Shown here piece by piece: positions 9,697 through 18,297 of a DNA stretch of 64,000 nucleotides. The stretch is from Bacteroidetes Order II. bacterium (GTDB lineage: Bacteria; Bacteroidota; Rhodothermia; Rhodothermales; UBA2364). The position numbers and the translations under genes were made by a program. Position 1 is the first letter of the stretch, and each line of letters opens with the position of its first letter. The notes under the pieces are model-generated. The model did not search any database, was not told where the DNA came from, and worked only from the letters and a program-made list of their open reading frames with translations. The stretch is taken from positions 54,009 to 118,008 of the forward strand of contig JAEUSQ010000014.1 of assembly GCA_016788705.1 (NCBI GenBank). The letters run 5' to 3'.

Positions 9697-10566
9697 ATGC
9701 AGTTTTTGCGTGCTGTCGGTTGTTGGCTGGGGTATTGCCTTTTATTCGGGGCAACCTGTTTGTGGGGCCAAAGTATCTGGGTATCGGGGCGTTTGGGTAG
9801 CCTTACATCTGCCTATGACGCACTTGGGAATACGGTAGAAATAGGCGGTGGTGTACGACGGTGGGAAGGTGTTATTGGCGGAATATTGCCTTTGCAGAAT
9901 GGTTGGTTTATACAAGCCTTGTTGGCAGGGGGCGGCGAACGTTTTACCAATACAACCAATTTGCAGAAAATTTATGGCCTTCGTAAATCATCCCTCGGCG
10001 GCGGATGGGAGCGGAAGCCCCATCAATGGGTCTTCATATTTCATCAAGACCTTGCGCAAAACCGAAAAACCTTTTTCCCACAGCCAGGCGAATCACTGAC
10101 AGATGACCAAACTGCCTGTGAGTGGTCTTACCACTTCAGCAAACGAATGGGTCGCCACACCAAAAGTACTGCTATTCATCTTACCGGACATGCAAGTTAT
10201 TTCTACACCTTTCCATTGACGATTGAAGCGAGGAGCCGATTCACTTATGATGGAGGAGACCGTCTCATCCTAGGTATGGGGATAGTAGGCCAAAAAGGGC
10301 CATGGCGTGGAAGTTTTGCGCTACGCCAACACGGAGTATATTTTATGCGGATAGACGGAGAAAAGATTCAAGATTTTAGCCTTCTAACCGATATATTGGC
10401 TGAATTGACCTACCAACCAAAAGAGACTCCCTTGAGCCTCTTAGTAAATAATGCCTTACCAGCAGATATGGGAGTACAAGGCTGGGGGATTGCAGGCATA
10501 CGCCAAATGCGCGGCAGGGGGATTTCTTTTGGCATACGATGGCATTTCGTGCCTACAATGGATTAG
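9697..10566 (+). CDS. Hypothetical exported protein, probably outer-membrane beta-barrel
   Basis: I do not recognise a named family. The 289 residues start with a signal peptide ('FLRAVGCWLGYCLLFGATCLWGQ') and continue with alternating hydrophobic and polar strands rich in Gly, Tyr and Trp, such as 'GSFALRQHGVYFMRI' and 'GWGIAGIRQMRGRGISFGI', ending in a strand with Phe near the C-terminus. That pattern suggests a small outer-membrane barrel. ATG at 9697 is chosen because AGAGG lies 7 bp upstream and the signal begins there; earlier in-frame ATG codons (9586, 9670) give an implausible N-terminus. It is convergent with RNase III (13 bp between stops). Confidence 0.7.
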   Translation: MQFLRAVGCWLGYCLLFGATCLWGQSIWVSGRLGSLTSAYDALGNTVEIGGGVRRWEGVIGGILPLQNGWFIQALLAGGGERFTNTTNLQKIYGLRKSSLGGGWERKPHQWVFIFHQDLAQNRKTFFPQPGESLTDDQTACEWSYHFSKRMGRHTKSTAIHLTGHASYFYTFPLTIEARSRFTYDGGDRLILGMGIVGQKGPWRGSFALRQHGVYFMRIDGEKIQDFSLLTDILAELTYQPKETPLSLLVNNALPADMGVQGWGIAGIRQMRGRGISFGIRWHFVPTMD

Positions 10567-10579
10567 GGATGTAAACCGA

Positions 10580-11392
10580 TTAGTGTTCTAATACAGAATT
10601 GTAGTACTCCATAGCTTGGGCAGCGGCACGTTGTTCCGCTTGTTTTTTAGAAGCACCTGTCCCTTGTCCTAAAGGCTTGTCTTGGATATAAACACAGACG
10701 GTAAAGACCCGTTGGTGACTGGGGCCTTCTTCCGAGACCAAACGATAGTCGGGCTGTGCCCACCCCTTAGATTGTACATATTCCAGTAACTGACTTTTAA
10801 AGTTTTGCTGCTGTTGCACCAATTCGTCGAAGCTGGCATGTTCTACAATAACACGAAGCACAAAGCGTTGCGCAGCCGCATACCCCTGATCCAAGTATAA
10901 TGCGCCAATAACCGCTTCAAAGGCATCCGCCAAGATAGTGGTATTGGTACGCCCTCCCCCATCTTCCATATTTCGGCTGATCAGTATCGCATGATTAAGG
11001 CCAATCCGGCGTGCATAAATAGCCAACACCTCGCCATTCACCAATTTGGCACGGGTACGGGTAAGAAAGCCCTCGTCTTTGTCGGAGAACCGTTGGTACA
11101 GATACTCCCCAATGATCATGCCCAAAACGGCATCTCCCAGAAACTCCAAACGTTCGTTCGATTCTAAAATCCGAGAGGGGTCATTGCGTAGAACAGAGCG
11201 ATGACGTAGCGCCATCTCGAATAAATACAGGTTTTGGATAGGCGTATCCAACATTTCCTCTAGGGCGAGGCGGTCCACAGGCGATACAACAACGGACGGC
11301 GGAAGAATCTCTACCGGAGGAGATATAACCGTAGGTCGTTTAAACAAACTACGAATGGCCCGAAATAAGGGAGCTGGCTTGGGCAAATGCAT
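10580..11392 (-). CDS. rnc: Ribonuclease III
   Basis: RNase III cuts double-stranded RNA in rRNA maturation and mRNA turnover. The signature 'NERLEFLGDAVLG' (residues 79-91) carries catalytic Glu and Asp, and 'ADAFEAVIGALYLDQG' provides the second acidic pair. A dsRNA-binding domain fills the C-terminus ('GASKKQAEQRAAAQAM'). At 270 residues it is longer than the ~225 of E. coli because of a 45-residue basic, Pro-rich N-terminal extension, which is common in the Bacteroidota. It stands alone; about 500 bp of non-coding sequence lie upstream. Confidence 0.95.
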   Translation of the reverse strand: MHLPKPAPLFRAIRSLFKRPTVISPPVEILPPSVVVSPVDRLALEEMLDTPIQNLYLFEMALRHRSVLRNDPSRILESNERLEFLGDAVLGMIIGEYLYQRFSDKDEGFLTRTRAKLVNGEVLAIYARRIGLNHAILISRNMEDGGGRTNTTILADAFEAVIGALYLDQGYAAAQRFVLRVIVEHASFDELVQQQQNFKSQLLEYVQSKGWAQPDYRLVSEEGPSHQRVFTVCVYIQDKPLGQGTGASKKQAEQRAAAQAMEYYNSVLEH

Positions 11393-11892
11393 GGCTGGGA
11401 GCGCAATAACGCCGTATCAGGTGAATGACATCTGGCACCGGAGTGCAAAATGCAGAAAAAAAGATCGTTTGCCGTAGAATGGAGGGAGGACATTAAGGGA
11501 ATTTAAGCAGATCACGTTCGGAAAAAAAATATTGTCCATGTTCCCATAAACAATAAATAGATTCTTAATCGTTTATCAGGAAATGTCTCCTTGAACAACC
11601 ACGAATGAACAAATTATTATATTTTGGACCTGCCATTGCTGAGTGTACTATCAGGACCATATAAGCCTGTGTCTAAACTTCTTGGGGTAACGATCTTGTA
11701 CCCTATAGAATACTTAACGCTTTCAAAGAGGAACTGGCTTTCTCGGTGGGTTTAAAACCTAAAAACATTGCCCAAAAGCACAAAAACAAAGTGACCTTAT
11801 CTATTACCATAGGTGTATAAAATTTAATGTCTTATAGAATAAAACATTGCAATTTAAACCTATTATTAAGTTGCACCTATCTTTACGAGGCA
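11393..11892. other. 500-bp intergenic region, no gene recognised
   Basis: AT-rich sequence between the start of rnc and the end of the HD hydrolase gene. It contains only short open frames (the longest begins with ATG near 11604 and stops after about 17 codons). It must hold the rnc promoter and the end of the metal-uptake operon. I found no strong hairpin. Confidence 0.5.
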
Positions 11893-12543
11893 TTACGTCA
11901 TTCTTTTTTCCCAGTAGGTACATTCTCGCTTCAGGTTTTTGCGGGCGATGGCTTCATAAGTACGAAAAAACGATTCGGCATAAAATATCCGGTCCCGATC
12001 CAAAAAGCAGTGCAACACGGCCATTCGGCCATTACGGTAACTTTCGTCTGGATAAAGCGCATATTCGCTCCGAATGGCTTGGGCGTAGCGCAGATATTCT
12101 GGCCATGTACTCCCCAAAACAGCAAGATCGGCGCCAATAAAAAGATTAAACGTCTCCTCGTTATGACGCCGATGCGTCGCTGTTGCCAAAATTAGCGCTT
12201 CGCAAAGGTGTAGAGTGGCAGTTGGCACAAGTTTATCGAATCGTTCGCAAGCCCATTTAGCACTCTGGACTTCATTGTCTGAAGCCACCGGATTATATAC
12301 AACATCGTGACAAAACAAGGCCAGTAGAACCGCATCCCAATCCCGTAGAGTATGCTTATAAGGGCGTAGAACATGGAACATATTTTGTAAATGCACCAGA
12401 TTATGGTAAGCACGATGAGGTTCTGAGTAAGCCTTGGTCAACTCTTCCCAAAGTAGAGCAGCTTTTGTACCCACAAGGCCCAAGAAAACCGGCCAAAGTT
12501 TTTCGGCGGCCTCTATGCGACCTTTTTCAGAAGCGGTAGTCAT
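11893..12543 (-). CDS. Predicted HD-superfamily metal-dependent hydrolase (COG4339-like)
   Basis: A 216-residue cytoplasmic all-helical protein. Metal ligands fit the HD pattern: 'RAYHNLVHLQNM' (His47, His51), 'ALFCHDVVYNP' (His79-Asp80) and a later Asp in 'FIGADLAVLGS'. This group of HD proteins is annotated as predicted metal-dependent phosphohydrolases; no substrate is established. Its ATG overlaps the TAA of the TonB receptor gene (TAATG), so the two are translationally coupled. That links it to the receptor cassette, although similar genes also occur in other contexts. Confidence 0.82.
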   Translation of the reverse strand: MTTASEKGRIEAAEKLWPVFLGLVGTKAALLWEELTKAYSEPHRAYHNLVHLQNMFHVLRPYKHTLRDWDAVLLALFCHDVVYNPVASDNEVQSAKWACERFDKLVPTATLHLCEALILATATHRRHNEETFNLFIGADLAVLGSTWPEYLRYAQAIRSEYALYPDESYRNGRMAVLHCFLDRDRIFYAESFFRTYEAIARKNLKRECTYWEKRMT

Positions 12544-14789
12544 TAAAAATATATCCGATAAAGCAATTTCATGTTAAACCCCGGTTCTGGCATAATACTC
12601 TTCACCCGAGATAAATGATCTCGATAGATGGTATTGGTCAGGTTGTTAAGGCTTAGGTCTATGGTATGCAGTTTTTTACCCGTTGTAAGGTGGTATTGTG
12701 CCGATAGGTTTGGAACCACATACCCATTGGTGGCTTCCTCAAAATCGCCTAATTGGTCTTGTTTTACAGCAAACTTAACACCACCGGAAAGACGTAGATT
12801 GCCCAGATGATACTGTACAGCCGCATTTCCATTCATTGGCGGCATTTGTGGGAGTGGTTTTGACGCCTCTACCAAGGTCCCTGAAACAAAACTAAGGGTG
12901 GTCGTTACCGAAAGTCCAGCAAAAAGCGATTGATGAAGCATCGCCTCGAATCCCTGCAATCTTGCATCCCCACCACTATACTGATATACTGGTAAAAGGG
13001 TGCGGTTATTGATTTTTCCAGTATTGGCCAAATAAATGTACGTCGGAATCCGGTTGCGGAAAAGCGTTAATTGGGCTTCGCTTCCGGTAGTGCGGTAACG
13101 AGCGCTCCACTCTGCACCATAGCCTTTTTCGGTGATCAGTTCAGGATTTCCTGTGTCATAAGAATAGGCCGCCAAGTGCGGGCCTTCTGTAAACAATTCT
13201 TCTATGGCAGGCATCCGGATAGAACGATTGAACGTTAATGCCATCGAGAGACGGCGGCTCACTTGGTTGTTTATACTAACCGAGGCCGCAAACCCACCAA
13301 AATCGCGTTTTCGGATAAAACCAATACGGGTTTGGGTTTCTTTTTCGGGAATGGCTGTACGAACATCGTATCGAATTCCAGCACTAAGCGTCCAAGGCCC
13401 TGCTTTTGCTTCCTGATACGCATAACCGTTTGCCGCAAACTCAGTGACATTGGGTGAAAAAACAAGCCCCCCTACATTATACTGGCGATACAAACCCGAA
13501 ATGCCTGTCTTGCCGCGCTGGAATGGCCCGATGGATTTGGTTTGCGCATCTATTTTGGTATGTACTTCGAGGGTCTGAAACTCCATACCAATGGCACCAC
13601 TGGCCTCAAATTCTTGATGGAAATAATACGTGAAATTATTTTTGAGGGTTATATTTGTCAGATGGATTGCATTTTGTGGTACATATTCAGCGGAAAACTC
13701 TGCATGATTGCGGTAGAGTGCAATACGTACCCCATTAGGGTGCGCACCCACAAATCCACCAGGAATACCATATCGCGAATTGTAATGACTATAAGCGACA
13801 CCCACATGTCCCCACTTTTGGATAGAGGAAAGACCAATAGAGCCATTGAGGGTACGGAGGTCGGTATTTTTAAGTACTCCAGAAGGTGTCTGGAGATCTT
13901 GGGCTGTTCGAAACGAGCCATCGGTATGTAAGGCTATTTTTCCGATGGGTGCACCAACCATGTACCCCACCGAGATGCCTTTATTTACACTTTCTCCTTG
14001 CAAAGATGCTGCCACATGTAGGGCTTCTGGTTGATGTGTGGGAATGAAGTTCCGCACAACGTTAATAACTCCACCAAGGGCACTGGCACTATACGCCAAT
14101 GCTACGGGACCGCGTAACACCTCGATACGCTCGGCGTTGAGTGGTTCGATGACCACCGCATGATCTGCCGACGAAGCCGAGAGGTCGCCCGTCCGTCCGC
14201 CATCTTCCAAAACGGTTAAACGATCTCCTCCCATCCCTCGCAACACAGGCCGCGCAGGTGCCGGCCCCATAGAGCGCATCGCCATTCCTGCTGTTCCCAA
14301 AAGCGTCTCGGCAATCGTTCCGGACAAGTTTTGGCGGAGCGTGGCGCCTTCCACAGCAAGTGCAGCCTTCTCTAATTTATTCTCTGATTCACCCATAATT
14401 TCCACCTCCCCCAGTTGGTTAATGGAAGCCGTTAGTCGGACCGTAAGGCGAACCGTGTCTTGGGTACTTACTTGAATAGGTTGTTCTATTGACTGATACC
14501 CTACCCTAAAGGTTTTCAGGTGATAAATTCCAGAAGGTACATTAGGAAATACAAACTGCCCACTTTCATCTGTCATCGAGGTTCTCCGTAGTTCCTCTAA
14601 GAGCAATTGGACAAAGGGCACAGGATCACCCGTGGCGAAGTCGGTAATACACCCAGCAAGCACCGCACCTGGAGATAGGAGAGAAGATGAAGGTGGCGCC
14701 CAGTAAGGCTCTTGTTTGACCCGACTGTATGACGTCTGGGCAAACACAAAGTTAGGAAGCACCAGCAACAAAAGGAATGAACGGCTCAT
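12543..14789 (-). CDS. TonB-dependent receptor, ZnuD-like, probable metal importer
   Basis: A 748-residue outer-membrane receptor. After the signal peptide ('FLLLLVLPNFVFAQ') comes a carboxypeptidase-regulatory-like beta-sandwich ('GCITDFATGDPVPFVQLLL'), a plug domain ('RPVLRGMGGDRLTVLEDG') and a 22-strand barrel ending in Phe ('LLYRIYF'). The plug segment 'SASSADHAVVIEPL' followed by 'ERIEVLRGPVALAYS' resembles zinc receptors of the ZnuD type. Together with two His-bearing exported proteins encoded upstream, this points to zinc or a similar metal; that is inference. ATG at 14789 is preferred to 14825 because the signal peptide starts there. The downstream HD gene overlaps by one base. Confidence 0.88.
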   Translation of the reverse strand: MSRSFLLLLVLPNFVFAQTSYSRVKQEPYWAPPSSSLLSPGAVLAGCITDFATGDPVPFVQLLLEELRRTSMTDESGQFVFPNVPSGIYHLKTFRVGYQSIEQPIQVSTQDTVRLTVRLTASINQLGEVEIMGESENKLEKAALAVEGATLRQNLSGTIAETLLGTAGMAMRSMGPAPARPVLRGMGGDRLTVLEDGGRTGDLSASSADHAVVIEPLNAERIEVLRGPVALAYSASALGGVINVVRNFIPTHQPEALHVAASLQGESVNKGISVGYMVGAPIGKIALHTDGSFRTAQDLQTPSGVLKNTDLRTLNGSIGLSSIQKWGHVGVAYSHYNSRYGIPGGFVGAHPNGVRIALYRNHAEFSAEYVPQNAIHLTNITLKNNFTYYFHQEFEASGAIGMEFQTLEVHTKIDAQTKSIGPFQRGKTGISGLYRQYNVGGLVFSPNVTEFAANGYAYQEAKAGPWTLSAGIRYDVRTAIPEKETQTRIGFIRKRDFGGFAASVSINNQVSRRLSMALTFNRSIRMPAIEELFTEGPHLAAYSYDTGNPELITEKGYGAEWSARYRTTGSEAQLTLFRNRIPTYIYLANTGKINNRTLLPVYQYSGGDARLQGFEAMLHQSLFAGLSVTTTLSFVSGTLVEASKPLPQMPPMNGNAAVQYHLGNLRLSGGVKFAVKQDQLGDFEEATNGYVVPNLSAQYHLTTGKKLHTIDLSLNNLTNTIYRDHLSRVKSIMPEPGFNMKLLYRIYF

Positions 14790-14849
14790 ACCAGCAAATA
14801 AAGTGCATCCGGACACCATTGGCACCCGGATGCAAACAGAAAAACGTGA

Positions 14850-15281
14850 TTATTTAATTTCTACAGGAATGGTTCTTTTCGCAAAGTCGAAATGGCCTTC
14901 ATGCAAAAGACCCACCTCCAAATCGGCTGTACCTGCTTTTTTGCCGGTCACCTTTAATCCCCATGCCCCATCAAGGGCTACGGTAAAAATGGTGGCATCC
15001 GTACTGGCGATATGTAGGGAACTCCCTTCTTCCAGTTCAGTAATTTCTTTTTTATCGGCATCTAACCATTTAACCGTATAGGCATCGGTTGCATTAAGCG
15101 TAAGACTGATTTTGCTACCGCTGTCAATTTTCCCATCAAAATAGCGAATCACTTCGGTGGAGCCTTTATAGATGGCAAAACCTTCGGCTTCGGTGTGTTC
15201 TTCGTGGCCATTTACCAAATCGCAGGCAGGAACAAAAGCCAATACTGCAAAGAGCAGTGTTGAGATAACTTTCTTTGTCAT
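14850..15281 (-). CDS. Small lipoprotein of the metal-uptake cassette
   Basis: A 143-residue exported protein with lipobox 'FVPAC', then a His/Glu cluster 'GHEEHTEAEG' that could bind metal. The remainder is a beta-rich domain ('VKWLDADKKEITELEEG', 'GLLHEGHFDF', 'IPVEI'). Proteins with this layout (His-rich start, 'AEG' strand, final 'LLHxGHxDF' motif) recur beside TonB receptors, but I know no name for them. It lies 60 bp upstream of the receptor gene, surely in the same transcript. The start may instead be ATG at 15293, four codons earlier. A perfect 12-bp AT palindrome sits just before the start. Confidence 0.75.
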   Translation of the reverse strand: MTKKVISTLLFAVLAFVPACDLVNGHEEHTEAEGFAIYKGSTEVIRYFDGKIDSGSKISLTLNATDAYTVKWLDADKKEITELEEGSSLHIASTDATIFTVALDGAWGLKVTGKKAGTADLEVGLLHEGHFDFAKRTIPVEIK

Positions 15282-15296
15282 GATTGTAAACATTGA

Positions 15297-15308
15297 ATTT
15301 TATAAAAT
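15297..15308. promoter_or_regulatory. 12-bp AT palindrome upstream of the metal-cassette lipoprotein
   Basis: ATTTTATAAAAT is self-complementary and lies 16 bp before the chosen start of the lipoprotein gene on the minus strand. It could be part of a promoter or a metalloregulator site such as a Fur/Zur-type box, but AT-only palindromes arise easily by chance. Confidence 0.3.
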
Positions 15309-15401
15309 GAATCGTTATGAGGTGTCGCAAGTTTTGCGCACGCCCATGTTCCGAAGATGTTTTATGTTCGGAACAACAAGTGATGGCCTAGTAAAAAAGT
15401 A

Positions 15402-15761
15402 TTAGCTTAGCGGGGGCGCCCGGCTGGGTGGAGTACAGAGAAATGCAAACTCATTTTGTTCGACTGTATCGGCGAATAATAGAGCCTTAGGATGTAAGAA
15501 CGCCTGCTTCGCCACAACAACGGCCCCATTCCACAGGGTCAAAGCATGGTGCAGGGCACAATCGTGATGATGTACATCTGCACTACATGGTTTTTCTGCG
15601 TGGGGTTCGTGTTTATTTTGTACTTGATGATGCGTGCGATCGTGAACAATGGCTTCATGTGCTTGAGATACTTCATGAAACATCGGCGAAACCATACCAC
15701 CCAACAACAAAGCTGTTAGGGCAAGATGGAAAACTTTGGATACAAAGCCGATGGATCGCAT
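15402..15761 (-). CDS. His-rich exported small protein
   Basis: A 119-residue protein with an N-terminal hydrophobic signal or anchor ('VFHLALTALLLGGMVSPMF'), then a segment dense in His, Cys and Asp: 'HDRTHHQVQNKHEPHAEKPC' and 'DVHHHDCALHHAL'. The C-terminal part is hydrophobic and ends with Pro-rich residues. Such proteins resemble the small His-rich ORFs found ahead of metal-linked TonB receptors and may chelate Zn or Cu in the periplasm. It is the first gene of the probable four-gene minus-strand cassette, with a 120-bp gap before the lipoprotein gene. Function is inferred from composition and neighbours only. Confidence 0.7.
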   Translation of the reverse strand: MRSIGFVSKVFHLALTALLLGGMVSPMFHEVSQAHEAIVHDRTHHQVQNKHEPHAEKPCSADVHHHDCALHHALTLWNGAVVVAKQAFLHPKALLFADTVEQNEFAFLCTPPSRAPPLS

Positions 15762-15803
15762 AAAACACCTTGCACGGTCGGATACAGTTTTTAAAAGCCA
15801 ATT

Positions 15804-15815
15804 TAAGACGTCTTA
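15804..15815. promoter_or_regulatory. 12-bp perfect palindrome between divergent genes
   Basis: TAAGACGTCTTA lies between the His-rich gene (minus) and the esterase gene (plus), its last base being the A of the esterase ATG. A regulator bound here could affect both genes. No known box is recognised. Confidence 0.35.
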
Positions 15816-17254
15816 TGCTCAGAAAATGTTTCCTCTTGTTGCTTTGTCTGCCATCTGTGGCTGTAGGGCAATCATCTGCAGATACCGTTTTGTTTCGGAT
15901 TGACCTACGCACCGCCATTAAGAACGGCACTTTTAATCCTCAATATGAACAGATTGGGATTCGTGGAGGCCAGCCGCCCCTATCGTGGGCTACCTCTGTT
16001 ATGGCCTTTGATGTGGATCAGGATGGGATTTATGAGGCTGCTGTTATTTTTGCAAAAAACGACGCACGTTCGATGCGTGTTTCGTACAAGTTTAAGATAG
16101 AGCACCCCAACGAGGGCAACAGTGGCTGGGAAGACGGCCCCAACCGTACTGTAGTGGCAAAGGGAAAGACCAAAATTGAACGGGTTTTTAATGCACCGCC
16201 CGAAGCCACTCCGCCTACTTTTACCGGAAAGATCATCACTCATTCAGACTTCAACTCCAAGTATTTGCCTGTGCGCAATATCTTTGTGTATTTACCGCCC
16301 AATTACGATCATAAGTCCCGACAACGCTATCCTGTTCTCTATATGCACGATGGGCGTAATGTCTTAGACGCATCGGTAATTGGCCAAGAGTGGGAGATGG
16401 ACGAAACCGCAGAGCAACTTATTCCAAAAGGGGAAATTCCTCCATTTATTTTGGTGGCCATAGACAATACACCACATCGAATTTTTGAATATACACACGA
16501 AGCAATAGCCTCTGAAGGTACACAAATCCTTAAACGAATAGACCCGTCTTCCACCTCAGCGGCAGACCTATTAGCAGCTCCGGGACGTTATGGAGCAGAC
16601 TTTCTAACCAATATCAGCATCACCGCTGCCGAAAGAAGTCTTTGGCTCCGCTCAAATGGCTCTGCATCAATGGTAAAATTAGAAAAACACACAGACGGAA
16701 CCTATCACTCGGTAAAAAAAGACCTCCATATTCGGTTTTTACGGGATGCGAACAGCCAAATAACAGGGGTTGAAACAACAGGTCTTCGTATTGGCGGAGG
16801 AGGAACCTTGTATGGCAAGATGCTGGTGGAAGAAATCAAACCTTTTATTGATCGCACCTACCGCACCCTAAAAGCGGCAAAACAAACATTTGTAGGTGGT
16901 TCCTCATTAGGCGGCTTGCTTTCCATGTACTTAGGGATGACGTACCCCGATGTTTTTAGCGGTCTTTTGGTGGTTTCCCCCTCGGTTTGGTGGAATGGCG
17001 AGCGCGTAGTGCAAGCTGTCCAAACATTCAAGCACAAGCACCGCCCAAAAATCTGGATAGACATGGGAACGGCGGAGGGTACGAATGCAGTCCCAAGTAC
17101 CGATCGCTTGGTTGCAGCATTGCGCGCCAAAGGTTGGACAACCCAAAACCTCAACTATGTGGTGATTCCAAATGCCCAACACAACGAGGTGGCATGGGCG
17201 CAACGCGCACCCGATATGCTCAGATTTTTATTCTCCCATATACAACGACCATGA
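15815..17254 (+). CDS. Secreted alpha/beta-hydrolase esterase (Fes/esterase D-like) with an inserted domain
   Basis: A 479-residue exported protein. Signal peptide 'FLLLLCLPSVAVGQ'; residues ~25-125 form a beta-sandwich like a starch-binding or CBM20-type domain ('AFDVDQDGIYEAAVIF'). The hydrolase begins near 150 ('RYPVLYMHDGRNVLD'). Nucleophile Ser364 is in 'GGSSLGG', the acid is probably in 'WIDMGTAEG', and the His in 'NAQHNEVAW'. Between strand and helix, roughly residues 230-325, sits an extra segment ('SLWLRSNGSASMVKLEKHTD', 'LHIRFLRDANSQITGVETTG') that resembles a DUF3471-type beta domain. Substrate may be a siderophore or polysaccharide ester. ATG at 15815 is chosen over the in-frame codon at 15770 because the signal starts there. 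Confidence 0.85.
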   Translation: MLRKCFLLLLCLPSVAVGQSSADTVLFRIDLRTAIKNGTFNPQYEQIGIRGGQPPLSWATSVMAFDVDQDGIYEAAVIFAKNDARSMRVSYKFKIEHPNEGNSGWEDGPNRTVVAKGKTKIERVFNAPPEATPPTFTGKIITHSDFNSKYLPVRNIFVYLPPNYDHKSRQRYPVLYMHDGRNVLDASVIGQEWEMDETAEQLIPKGEIPPFILVAIDNTPHRIFEYTHEAIASEGTQILKRIDPSSTSAADLLAAPGRYGADFLTNISITAAERSLWLRSNGSASMVKLEKHTDGTYHSVKKDLHIRFLRDANSQITGVETTGLRIGGGGTLYGKMLVEEIKPFIDRTYRTLKAAKQTFVGGSSLGGLLSMYLGMTYPDVFSGLLVVSPSVWWNGERVVQAVQTFKHKHRPKIWIDMGTAEGTNAVPSTDRLVAALRAKGWTTQNLNYVVIPNAQHNEVAWAQRAPDMLRFLFSHIQRP

Positions 17255-17363
17255 ATGGCTCTGTACGTCTTGCTTTGTGTAAGCAACCCGATGAAACATG
17301 CTCTTCGTCACAATATATTTTCGATCGTTCGGATTGGCGTAGCATATTGCAGTCTTGAATGGC

Positions 17364-17594
17364 TTATTGGCTCTTGGTTTCTACCACAACGTAAGTGCGT
17401 TTATCGTTGCCGCATTCTTGCTTGATTAAAGCCCAATCGGGGTCATGGTTGCTAATAGACGTTTTGACCACAAGCCAAGGCGGTAATTTAATGTAAAACG
17501 TCCTTTCAGCTTTCAAAGGTTTTGCACAACCTCGTTCCGGCGTAGAAAGAGAATTATCAAGAAGATGATTGGGGCACAGCGCCGGAAGTGTCAT
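17364..17594 (-). pseudogene. Remnant of a type III restriction enzyme Res subunit (nuclease end)
   Basis: A 76-codon frame whose second half reads 'FYIKLPPWLVVKTSISNHDP' then 'DWALIKQE' and 'YVVVETKSQ'. This matches the nuclease end of type III Res subunits, where 'KLPxWF..TPIGNYNPDWA' precedes 'VxETK'; the PD (Pro52-Asp53) and ETK (Glu72-Lys74) catalytic residues are kept. Full Res proteins are about 900-1000 residues, and no helicase part or Mod subunit is nearby, so this is a stranded fragment, or possibly a small stand-alone gene. The assignment is from memory of the motif, not a search. Confidence 0.5.
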
Positions 17595-17673
17595 AATGGA
17601 ACGGTGGATACTGTGCTAATTGGCGTAAAATTTGCAATGTCATTATCCTAAAACCTAACCCCTTTATACCATC

Positions 17674-18279
17674 ATGGATTTTCAACCATTTATCAAAGCC
17701 TTCCTACCCCTCTTTGTGGCCATAGATGTCATCGGGATTTTGCCGCTTTTTGTGGGAATCACACGGGGGATGGATACCCATAACCGCAATAAATTGGCAT
17801 TGGAAGCGATTTTGGCGGCGTTTATATTGGCGTTTCTCATTTTGTTTTCCGGCAACATGATTTTTCGCGTTCTGGGCATCCAATTACATGATTTGCAAGT
17901 GGGCGGAGGAATCATTTTATTGGTCTTGAGCATCAACGATTTGCTATTTAGCGATTTTCAGCGACGTAATCCCAAAGACGAAGCCGATTATACGGTGGGG
18001 GTAGTTCCCTTGGGCATTCCGCTGGTCATGGGGCCCAGCGCCATTACGACCATCATGGTTTCGCAACAATCTTTTGGATACGGACCAACCTTATTCGCTA
18101 TGGTGGCCAACTTGTTGATTGTTTTGATCGTTTTTTATTTTGGCCCACGGTTATTGCATTACCTGGGTACTGGAACCACAAAAGCCATTGCCAAGGTAGT
18201 AAGCCTGTTTTTGGCGGCGATTGCCATCGCCATGATTCGTTCCGGTGTCTCCGAGATGATCCGAACATTCAACGGTTAA
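17674..18279 (+). CDS. MarC family integral membrane protein
   Basis: A 201-residue membrane protein with six predicted helices: about residues 5-28, 40-60, 67-87, 108-128, 140-160 and 172-192. The family hallmark 'VPLGIPLVMGPSAITTIM' is clear in the middle. MarC proteins were once linked to multiple antibiotic resistance, but no transport substrate is established. Length is typical (~200). It is monocistronic, convergent with the downstream T9SS protein gene (18 bp between stops). Confidence 0.92.
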   Translation: MDFQPFIKAFLPLFVAIDVIGILPLFVGITRGMDTHNRNKLALEAILAAFILAFLILFSGNMIFRVLGIQLHDLQVGGGIILLVLSINDLLFSDFQRRNPKDEADYTVGVVPLGIPLVMGPSAITTIMVSQQSFGYGPTLFAMVANLLIVLIVFYFGPRLLHYLGTGTTKAIAKVVSLFLAAIAIAMIRSGVSEMIRTFNG

Positions 18280-18297
18280 CCCAAACCACCCAAGACC

